Positions 57,307 through 64,000 of a stretch of 64,000 bases of DNA are shown here, piece by piece. The position numbers were made by a program, and so were the translations under genes. Under the pieces are notes generated by a model. It was given only the letters and a program-made list of their open reading frames with translations. It made no database searches and was not told the origin of the DNA. This DNA is from Olleya sediminilitoris (GTDB lineage: Bacteria; Bacteroidota; Bacteroidia; Flavobacteriales; Flavobacteriaceae): the NCBI RefSeq assembly GCF_016785945.1, contig NZ_JAEMEF010000007.1, forward strand, positions 1 to 64,000, given 5' to 3'. The first letter of the stretch is position 1. Each line of letters begins with the position of its first letter.

Positions 57307-58131
57307 TTATTTCTTTCTACGTTCTACAATATATTTATTACTCGCTTTAGTTTTAGAACGTGTTCTATATCCTTTAGCAGGTATACCGTTTCTAGAACGT
57401 GGATGTCCACCTGATGATTTTCCTTCACCACCTCCCATTGGGTGATCAACTGGATTCATAACAACTGGTCTTGTTCTTGGTCTTCTTCCTAACCATCTAC
57501 TACGTCCTGCTTTACCAGAAACTAATAATTGATGATCAGAGTTTGATACAGCTCCAATAGTTGCCATACAAGTCACTAAAATTAATCTAGTCTCACCTGA
57601 AGGTAATTTAATTGTTGCAAATTTACCATCTCTTGCCATTAATTGAGCAAAAGCACCAGCACTTCTAGCCATTACAGCACCTTGACCTGGTCTTAACTCT
57701 ACACAAGAAATAATAGTACCTAATGGAATATTAGCTAATGGCATAGCATTACCGATTTCAGGAGTTGCCCCTTCACCTGATACTACTGTCTGTCCAACTT
57801 GTAAACCATTTTGAGCAATGATATAAGTTTTCTCGCCATCTTGATAATTTAATAATGCAATGAACGCTGTTCTGTTAGGATCATATTGGATCGATGCAAC
57901 TTCTGCAGGAACACCTACCTTAGCTCTTTTAAAATCGATTATACGATATCTACGTTTATGACCACCACCTTTATAGCGCATTGTCATACGTCCTTGACTG
58001 TTTCTACCACCTGATCTTTTTTTCGGAGCTAATAAGCTTTTTTCCGGCTTGTCAGTAGTAATGGCGTCAAATCCATTAACTACTCTAAATCGCTGACCTG
58101 GTGTGATTGGTTTTAATTTTTTTACTGACAT
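57307..58131 (-). CDS. rplB: 50S ribosomal protein uL2
   Basis: 274 aa: [60 protein letters not shown], and the C-terminal [19 protein letters not shown] with the conserved His. Ten bases after rplW. Confidence 0.98.
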   Translation of the reverse strand: MSVKKLKPITPGQRFRVVNGFDAITTDKPEKSLLAPKKRSGGRNSQGRMTMRYKGGGHKRRYRIIDFKRAKVGVPAEVASIQYDPNRTAFIALLNYQDGEKTYIIAQNGLQVGQTVVSGEGATPEIGNAMPLANIPLGTIISCVELRPGQGAVMARSAGAFAQLMARDGKFATIKLPSGETRLILVTCMATIGAVSNSDHQLLVSGKAGRSRWLGRRPRTRPVVMNPVDHPMGGGEGKSSGGHPRSRNGIPAKGYRTRSKTKASNKYIVERRKK

Positions 58132-58141
58132 TTGTCTTTAA

Positions 58142-58432
58142 TTACATGTTAGTGTATAAATCAATCATTTCACCTTCCGCCAGTTGTACAATTGCTTTTT
58201 TAGTAGCATTTGTTTTACCATGCTGAATACCAGTTTTTGTAAACTTGGTACTTCTATCTGGACGGACATTAATTGTACGAACTTTTTCAACAGAAACTCC
58301 ATAAGCAGCTTCCACTGCTTTTTTAATTTCTACCTTGTTCGCCTTAGTGTTCACAAAGAAACTGTAGCAGTTATTCAACTCGCTATTAGCAGTTGCTTTT
58401 TCTGTGATTATAGGTTTAATTAAGATATTCAT
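58142..58432 (-). CDS. rplW: 50S ribosomal protein uL23
   Basis: 96 aa: MNILIKPIITEKATANSELN, FFVNTKANKVEIKKAVEAAY, GVSVEKVRTINVRPDRSTK. It sits at the exit tunnel as docking site for SRP (ffh is also in the window). Six bases after rplD. Confidence 0.97.
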   Translation of the reverse strand: MNILIKPIITEKATANSELNNCYSFFVNTKANKVEIKKAVEAAYGVSVEKVRTINVRPDRSTKFTKTGIQHGKTNATKKAIVQLAEGEMIDLYTNM

Positions 58433-58438
58433 TTTGTT

Positions 58439-59068
58439 CTATTTACTTAAATTCGACTCAATTCCTTCTAGAGAACCCTCTAAAAGAATAATTTGATTTG
58501 CATTTAATATTTTATAAGTACTTAACTCTGAGCTAGTTATAACTTGTGAGCTTTTTAAATTACGTGATGACAAATATACATTATTATTTGACGCACCCAA
58601 GACAAACAGTGATTTTTTGTTTTGTAAGTCTAATGCATTTAAAATTGCTGTAAAGTTTTTTGTTTTTGGAGCATCAAAATTAAAGTCTTCTAAAACGATA
58701 ATTGACTTTTCATTTGCTTTAATACTTAATGCAGACTTACGCGCTAAACGTTTTAAGTTTTTATTAAGTTTAAAAGAATAATTTCTAGGTCTTGGTCCGA
58801 ACATACGTCCTCCTCCTCTAAAAACACCTGACTTGATACTACCTGCTCTGGCTGTACCTGTTCCTTTTTGTTTTTTAATCTTACGTGTACTTCCAGTAAT
58901 CTCAGCTCTTTCTTTAGATTTGTGAGTACCTTGTCTTTGGTTAGCTAAGTATTGCTTAACATCCAAATATACAGCATGATTATTAGGTTCAATAGCAAAA
59001 ACACCGTCAGAAAGGTCTGCCTTTCTACCTGTTTCTTTTCCGTTTATATCTAAAACTGCTACTTTCAT
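58439..59068 (-). CDS. rplD: 50S ribosomal protein uL4
   Basis: 209 aa: [75 protein letters not shown]. In E. coli uL4 regulates the S10 operon through a leader; here the hairpin at 59724-59750 is a possible analogue. Its start overlaps the rplC stop by one base (TAATG). Confidence 0.98.
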   Translation of the reverse strand: MKVAVLDINGKETGRKADLSDGVFAIEPNNHAVYLDVKQYLANQRQGTHKSKERAEITGSTRKIKKQKGTGTARAGSIKSGVFRGGGRMFGPRPRNYSFKLNKNLKRLARKSALSIKANEKSIIVLEDFNFDAPKTKNFTAILNALDLQNKKSLFVLGASNNNVYLSSRNLKSSQVITSSELSTYKILNANQIILLEGSLEGIESNLSK

Positions 59069-59685
59069 TATTTTCTAATAATTACATAAGCGTTTTTATG
59101 TCCAGGTACACAACCTTTAACAACAAGTAAGTTCTTTTCTGGAACTACTTTTAAAACTCTTAAATTTTCAACTTTTACTGAATCTGTTCCCATTCTACCT
59201 GCCATACGCATTCCTTTGAATACTCTTGCAGGATAAGAAGCTGCTCCAATCGATCCTGGTGCTCTTAAACGGTTATGTTGACCGTGAGTCGCTTGACCTA
59301 CACCACCAAATCCATGACGTTTAACTACCCCTTGAAATCCTTTTCCTTTAGATGTACCAGATACATCAACAAATTCACCTTCTGTAAAGTGATCTACTGT
59401 TATAGCATCACCTAATTTGTACTCCGCATCAAAACCTTTGAATTCAACAACTTTGCGTTTTACAGAAGTTCCTGCTTTTTTAGCGTGACCTAAGTCAGCT
59501 TTAGTAGCACTCTTTTCTGTCGCGTCATCGAAACCAAGTTGAACAGCACTATAACCGTCAACTTCTTCAGTTCTGACTTGGGTAACGATACATGGTCCAG
59601 CTTCGATCACTGTACATGGCATATTTTTACCATTTTCATCGAAGATGCTGGTCATACCGATTTTTTTTCCAATTAACCCAGACAT
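59068..59685 (-). CDS. rplC: 50S ribosomal protein uL3
   Basis: 205 aa: [78 protein letters not shown]. The gap of 143 bases to rpsJ is unusually long for this block and holds a strong hairpin. Confidence 0.98.
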   Translation of the reverse strand: MSGLIGKKIGMTSIFDENGKNMPCTVIEAGPCIVTQVRTEEVDGYSAVQLGFDDATEKSATKADLGHAKKAGTSVKRKVVEFKGFDAEYKLGDAITVDHFTEGEFVDVSGTSKGKGFQGVVKRHGFGGVGQATHGQHNRLRAPGSIGAASYPARVFKGMRMAGRMGTDSVKVENLRVLKVVPEKNLLVVKGCVPGHKNAYVIIRK

Positions 59686-59723
59686 AATAATTATTTATTT
59701 ATTGTTACTATTTATTAAAAACT

Positions 59724-59750
59724 CAAGGCTGAAAATACGTTTCAGCCTTG
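59724..59750 (-). terminator. Hairpin between rpsJ and rplC
   Basis: A perfect 11-base stem (59724-59734 with 59740-59750) and a 5-base loop; on the minus strand A-G-TTTTT follows. It looks like a terminator or attenuator, 39-65 bases before the rplC ATG. Confidence 0.65.
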
Positions 59751-59828
59751 AATTGTATTTTTACCGTTTTTCCTTCGCTCGAAGCTTAGGACATGTTTCG
59801 CTTAAAATCTTTAAACGAATGGTGTTAC

Positions 59829-60134
59829 TTACACTTTAATCTCAACTTCAACTCCACTTGGTAATTCAAGTTTCATTAAAGCGTCAATAGTTTTAGAAGA
59901 TGAAGAGTAAATATCTAATAATCTCTTGTAAGAGCTTAATTGAAATTGTTCTCTTGACTTCTTATTTACGTGTGGTGAACGTAATACAGTGAAAATTTTC
60001 TTGTGTGTTGGTAATGGAATTGGTCCAGTTACAACAGCACCAGTACTCTTTACTGTTTTTACAATCTTTTCAGCAGACTTATCAACTAAATTATGATCGT
60101 AAGACTTTAATTTTATTCTAATTTTTTGACTCAT
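59829..60134 (-). CDS. rpsJ: 30S ribosomal protein uS10
   Basis: 101 aa: [80 protein letters not shown]. Also the transcription anti-termination factor NusE. 12 bases after fusA; no tuf gene between them. Confidence 0.98.
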   Translation of the reverse strand: MSQKIRIKLKSYDHNLVDKSAEKIVKTVKSTGAVVTGPIPLPTHKKIFTVLRSPHVNKKSREQFQLSSYKRLLDIYSSSSKTIDALMKLELPSGVEVEIKV

Positions 60135-60146
60135 TTTCTTTTAGTT

Positions 60147-62273
60147 TTAAGCTTCAACGCCTTTAGCTGCTTTGATTACTTCTTCAGATACATTTGAAGG
60201 AGTTTCAGCATAGTGTGAAAATTCCATAGTAGATGTAGCTCTACCAGAAGATAATGTTCTTAATGTTGTAACATATCCAAACATTTCTGATAATGGCACA
60301 GTAGCTTTAACAGTTTTTGCTCCAGCTCTATCACCCATGTCACTTACTTGACCTCTTCTTCTGTTTAAATCTCCAACAATGTCTCCCATGTTTTCTTCAG
60401 GTGTAATTACCTCAAGTTTCATGATTGGTTCCATTATTACAGCTTTAGCTGCTTTTGCTGAGTTTTTAAACCCAAGTTTAGCTGCTAATTCGAAAGATAA
60501 TTGATCCGAATCCACATCGTGATAAGATCCATCTTTTAATGTAACTTTCATTGCATCAACCTCAAAACCAGCTAGTGGCCCATTAGCCATTGCCATTTTA
60601 AATCCTTTTTCAATAGAAGGGATAAATTCTTTAGGAACGTTACCACCTTTAATTGTAGATTCAAATTGTAATCCTGTTACACCTTCATCAGCTGGCTCGA
60701 TAGTAAATACGATATCTGCGAATTTACCACGTCCTCCAGATTGCTTTTTATAAACTTCTCTGTGATCTGCTGGTCTAGTAATAGCTTCTTTATACTCAAC
60801 TTGTGGCTGACCTTGATTAACTTCTACTTTAAACTCACGCTTTAAACGGTCTACAATAATATCTAAGTGAAGCTCACCCATACCAGATATAATTGTTTGT
60901 CCTGAAGCTTCGTCTGTTCTAGCTGTAAATGTAGGATCTTCTTCTGCTAATTTAGCTAAAGCCATACCTAATTTATCAACATCTGCTTTAGTCTTAGGCT
61001 CAACTGCGATACCAATTACTGGATCTGGGAAGTCCATAGATTCTAAAACTATAGGATGTTTTTCATCAGACATAGTATCTCCAGTCTTAATGTCTTTAAA
61101 TCCTACAGCAGCTCCAATATCTCCTGCTTCAATAAAATCGATAGCATTTTGTTTATTAGAGTGCATTTGATAAATACGAGAAATACGTTCTTTTTTCCCT
61201 GAACGGTTGTTAAGGATATAAGATCCAGCGTCTAAACGACCTGAATAAGCTCTAAAAAATGCTAAACGTCCTACGAAAGGATCTGTAGCAATTTTAAATG
61301 CTAATGCAGCGAAAGGCTCTTTAACATCTGGCTTACGAATTTCTTCTTGTTCAGTATCAGGGTTCATTCCTTTGATACCTTCTTTATCTGTTGGAGACGG
61401 TAAGTAGCGACATACTGCGTCTAATAAAAACTGTACTCCTTTATTTTTAAATGCAGAACCACAAATCATTGGAATGATTGCCATATCCATTACAGCAGCC
61501 CTAAGTGCAGCATGCACTTCTTCTTCTGTAATAGAATCTTCGTCTTCCATGAATTTTTCTAAAAGATTCTCGTCATAACTTGCTACTTCTTCAATTAAAA
61601 GTGCACGATACTTACGAGCTTCTTCTTTCATATCTTCTGGAATTTCAATAACATCAAAAGTTGCCCCTTGAGTTTCGTCATGCCATACGATAGCTCTGTT
61701 TTTTACTAAATCAATAATACCTTTAAAATCTGCTTCATCACCAATGTTTAAAACGATTGGCACAGCGTTAGATTTTAACATATCTTTTACTTGTTGACAA
61801 ACTCCTAAGAAGTTTGAACCTTGACGGTCCATCTTGTTAACAAATCCTATTCTTGGTACTTTATAGTTATCAGCTAATCTCCAGTTAGTTTCTGATTGAG
61901 GCTCAACACCATCAACAGCACTAAATAAAAATACTAACCCGTCTAATACACGTAATGAACGATTTACCTCTACTGTAAAATCAACGTGACCAGGAGTATC
62001 AATAATATTAAAGTGGTACCCTTTAGTTTCTGGTGTTGGTTGAGCATTTTCAAGTGGAAATTGCCATGTACAAGTCGTTGCAGCAGAAGTAATTGTAATA
62101 CCTCTTTCTTGCTCTTGCTCCATCCAGTCCATTGTAGCAGCACCATCATGTACTTCTCCAATTTTGTGAGAAACTCCTGTGTAATAAAGAATACGCTCTG
62201 TTGTTGTAGTTTTACCTGCATCAATATGAGCTGCAATTCCGATATTTCTTGTGAATTTTAAATCTCTTGCCAT
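60147..62273 (-). CDS. fusA: Elongation factor G
   Basis: Translocation GTPase of 708 aa. G1 [15 protein letters not shown] (residues about 15-29), G2 region with [12 protein letters not shown]3 [10 protein letters not shown]4 [10 protein letters not shown], then domain II and III motifs ([20 protein letters not shown]) and the domain IV/V part ([20 protein letters not shown]). The length is typical. Between rpsG and rpsJ in the block. Confidence 0.98.
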   Translation of the reverse strand: MARDLKFTRNIGIAAHIDAGKTTTTERILYYTGVSHKIGEVHDGAATMDWMEQEQERGITITSAATTCTWQFPLENAQPTPETKGYHFNIIDTPGHVDFTVEVNRSLRVLDGLVFLFSAVDGVEPQSETNWRLADNYKVPRIGFVNKMDRQGSNFLGVCQQVKDMLKSNAVPIVLNIGDEADFKGIIDLVKNRAIVWHDETQGATFDVIEIPEDMKEEARKYRALLIEEVASYDENLLEKFMEDEDSITEEEVHAALRAAVMDMAIIPMICGSAFKNKGVQFLLDAVCRYLPSPTDKEGIKGMNPDTEQEEIRKPDVKEPFAALAFKIATDPFVGRLAFFRAYSGRLDAGSYILNNRSGKKERISRIYQMHSNKQNAIDFIEAGDIGAAVGFKDIKTGDTMSDEKHPIVLESMDFPDPVIGIAVEPKTKADVDKLGMALAKLAEEDPTFTARTDEASGQTIISGMGELHLDIIVDRLKREFKVEVNQGQPQVEYKEAITRPADHREVYKKQSGGRGKFADIVFTIEPADEGVTGLQFESTIKGGNVPKEFIPSIEKGFKMAMANGPLAGFEVDAMKVTLKDGSYHDVDSDQLSFELAAKLGFKNSAKAAKAVIMEPIMKLEVITPEENMGDIVGDLNRRRGQVSDMGDRAGAKTVKATVPLSEMFGYVTTLRTLSSGRATSTMEFSHYAETPSNVSEEVIKAAKGVEA

Positions 62274-62279
62274 TTCTTA

Positions 62280-62756
62280 TTAAAATCTAAAGTGAGAGAA
62301 TGCTTTGTTGGCTTCTGCCATTTTGTGTGTGTCCACACGTTTCTTTACTGCTGCCCCTTCTTCTTTAGCTGCTGCTAAAATTTCTGAAGCCAAACGCAAT
62401 GCCATAGACTTTTCGTTTCTCTTACGAGAATAACTAATCAACCATTTCATTGCAGTTGAAACCTTACGATCTGCACGTATTGGATTAGGAATTTGAAATG
62501 TTGCTCCTCCTACTCTACGACTACGTACTTCTACGTGAGGCATAACATTAGATAATGCATCTTTCCAAATTTCTAAAGCTGTTTTTTCTTCATCTGTCTT
62601 TTTAGTATCTACGATATCAATTGCATCATAAAATACTTTAAAAGCTACAGACTTCTTTCCGTCCCACATCATCATATTAACAAATCTAGTTACTAACTGA
62701 TCGTTAAAACGAGGATCCGGTAAAAGCGGTCTTTTTTTCGCTGCTCTTTTTCTCAT
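62280..62756 (-). CDS. rpsG: 30S ribosomal protein uS7
   Basis: 158 aa: [74 protein letters not shown]. Six bases before fusA and 22 after rpsL. Confidence 0.98.
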   Translation of the reverse strand: MRKRAAKKRPLLPDPRFNDQLVTRFVNMMMWDGKKSVAFKVFYDAIDIVDTKKTDEEKTALEIWKDALSNVMPHVEVRSRRVGGATFQIPNPIRADRKVSTAMKWLISYSRKRNEKSMALRLASEILAAAKEEGAAVKKRVDTHKMAEANKAFSHFRF

Positions 62757-62778
62757 GTCTTCTTCTTAAGTTTTTTAA

Positions 62779-63153
62779 TTAACTTTTAGGGCGTTTTGCA
62801 CCATACTTAGATCTACGTTGTGTTCTACCTGCAACACCTGCTGTGTCTAAAGCACCACGAACGATGTGATATCTAACTCCTGGCAAATCTTTTACCCTTC
62901 CACCTCTAACCAATACTATCGAGTGCTCTTGTAAATTGTGACCTTCTCCGCCGATGTATGCATTTACTTCGTTTCCGTTTGTTAAACGAACCCTTGCCAC
63001 CTTACGCATTGCTGAGTTAGGCTTTTTAGGTGTCGTTGTATAAACACGAGTACACACACCACGTCTCTGAGGACACGAATCTAAAGCAGCCGATTTACTC
63101 TTCTTGGTTATTTTGGCTCTTCCTTTTCGTACTAATTGTGAAATTGTTGGCAT
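62779..63153 (-). CDS. rpsL: 30S ribosomal protein uS12
   Basis: 124 aa: [100 protein letters not shown]. The two lysine positions of the decoding loop (PKKPNS and the KDLPG) are wild type. First gene of the superoperon, with a strong promoter 45-75 bases upstream. Confidence 0.98.
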   Translation of the reverse strand: MPTISQLVRKGRAKITKKSKSAALDSCPQRRGVCTRVYTTTPKKPNSAMRKVARVRLTNGNEVNAYIGGEGHNLQEHSIVLVRGGRVKDLPGVRYHIVRGALDTAGVAGRTQRRSKYGAKRPKS

Positions 63154-63197
63154 ATAATTTTAATATAATTTTATGTTACCTCTCTCTAAGAGGGGTG

Positions 63198-63228
63198 CAA
63201 ATGTATGAATTATAATTCATAAATCAAA
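63198..63228 (-). promoter_or_regulatory. Ribosomal superoperon promoter
   Basis: On the minus strand TTTG (63228-63225), exactly 19 bases after its TTG, then TACATTTG (63205-63198): a full match to the Bacteroidota pattern. The predicted start is near 63191. A short inverted repeat (CCTCT/AGAGG) lies at 63179-63195. Confidence 0.8.
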
Positions 63229-63334
63229 CCTTAATTCATTAATTTTCAATAGAATTTAAAATATATTCAAAGACTCATATTAAATAATAAGTTTTTTACG
63301 TTAAATTTATCTCTCACCTTTACAATCACACAAA

Positions 63335-64000
63335 TTGCTTTTAAGAAAATTTATTTTATTACTTTATATTTTACACTCTGTAACCTCACAAAGTCAAAAT
63401 ATTAATTTAAAAATTGAAACCTATCCAAATGCTGAATCAAAAATAATACCATACAACAAGCATCACTACTCATCTAAATCTATCACTAACGAAATTAAAG
63501 CATTTCAAAAACAACTATTCAACGAAGGATACTTAAACAATGAAGTTACTGAAATCTCAACAAAGGACTCTACAAATTACAAGTGCATCATAATACTAAA
63601 AAACAAAATAAAATTTGTTCATATATATATAGACAAAAAAAACATTACCGATTCAGTATATCAGGAACTAAATCTTACAAAGAGTAAAAACAAAAACTAT
63701 TATATATCTGAATACACAAAGCTTGAAAAAAACCTAGAACTTCAAAATAGAATAATCAACAACAAAGGCTATCCATTTAGCGAGTTAAGTTTAATTGAAA
63801 TACAAAAGAAAAATGACTCAACACTTACTGGAAAACTTAAAATTGATACTAATGAAAAAAAACGAGTACTAAACAGAATTGTCATTAAAGGATATGAAAA
63901 ATTCCCTAAATCTTACCTAAGACACTTTCTTAAAATAAAAAAAGACAAAACCTTTAATTTAGATGAAATTAATACAAAGACAATCAGCTTAAACAATCTT
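63335..64000 (+). CDS. POTRA/BamA-like outer-membrane protein, N-terminal part
   Basis: An open frame of 222 codons reaches the window edge. The TTG at 63335 starts a signal peptide (LLRKFILLLYILHSVTSQSQ). Then come two beta-alpha-alpha-beta-beta-like POTRA units: about 45-75 (NEIKAFQKQLFNEGYLNNEV) and about 170-222 (RIVIKGYEKFPKSYLRHFLK). This is the layout of BamA/TamA or two-partner-type proteins that end in a 16-strand barrel. A stop lies at 63302 and there is no ATG anywhere in the visible frame, so the start is a non-ATG codon. It is divergent from rpsL (181-base gap). The substrate is unknown. Confidence 0.8.
   Translation, partial: MLLRKFILLLYILHSVTSQSQNINLKIETYPNAESKIIPYNKHHYSSKSITNEIKAFQKQLFNEGYLNNEVTEISTKDSTNYKCIIILKNKIKFVHIYIDKKNITDSVYQELNLTKSKNKNYYISEYTKLEKNLELQNRIINNKGYPFSELSLIEIQKKNDSTLTGKLKIDTNEKKRVLNRIVIKGYEKFPKSYLRHFLKIKKDKTFNLDEINTKTISLNNL

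Noticed and set aside
45834-63228. tRNA or rRNA genes inside the ribosomal-protein region
   Set aside because: No T-loop or acceptor-stem pattern was recognised in the gaps, which are short and explained by hairpins and promoters.

Overview
The window looks like a chromosome segment of a marine-type flavobacterium (phylum Bacteroidota, family Flavobacteriaceae; genus not determined). The evidence is the very AT-rich composition, promoters of the Bacteroidota type (TTG, 19 bases, TAnnTTTG), a fused SecDF, type IX secretion (T9SS) cargo proteins, lipoproteins with surface-export signals, an ECF sigma/FecR/TonB-receptor locus and a ribosomal block without tuf or adk.

Layout. 1-4.5 kb (minus strand): the N-terminal 1,332 codons of a giant repeat-rich secreted protein, preceded by a small secreted protein. 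4.7-8.8 kb (plus): folE, cysS, yidD, lgt and a DUF192 lipoprotein. 9.2-21.7 kb (minus): secDF, two small exported proteins, mdh, an outer-membrane protein, gyrB, a LamG/T9SS protein and asnB. 21.9-29.5 kb: a YCF48-like T9SS protein, then on the minus strand a NUMOD4/HNH-like protein and queE, then a compact seven-gene plus-strand run (HerA-like ATPase, lipoprotein, membrane protein, cupin, hydrolase, rluF-like, VOC). 29.6-32.7 kb (minus): SH3-like lipoprotein, folD, ffh. 32.9-38.5 kb: a large surface lipoprotein divergent from an ECF sigma / FecR / TonB-receptor cassette. 38.5-40.7 kb: a TetR-controlled Tat-HAD/SDR operon. 40.8-45.8 kb (minus): an arginine-deiminase-fold enzyme, gltA, eno, carA. 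45.9-63.2 kb (minus): the merged str-S10-spc-alpha ribosomal superoperon from rpsL to rplQ. 63.3 kb to the end: the start of a POTRA/BamA-like outer-membrane protein.

The most interesting result is a likely regulon. The same two-block promoter, TTAGGGTAGG-N16-TTGTTWTAT, with exactly the same spacing, occurs three times. It precedes fecR/TonB receptor (35237), the divergent surface lipoprotein (34653, minus) and, 30 kb away, the small secreted protein followed by the giant secreted protein (4650, minus). Each copy points at its gene. The lipoprotein and the giant protein also share a distinctive roughly 90-residue module. I infer an ECF-sigma cell-surface-signalling system that jointly controls a TonB receptor, a surface lipoprotein and a giant T9SS-type surface protein.

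Other notable signals are two copies of a dispersed structured intergenic repeat, a terminator-like hairpin just downstream of the gyrB promoter, a 17-bp hairpin plus promoter splitting the alpha operon between rpsK and rpsD, paired TetR operator candidates, and several genes with only non-ATG starts. I saw no rRNA, tRNA, CRISPR array, insertion sequence or phage gene.
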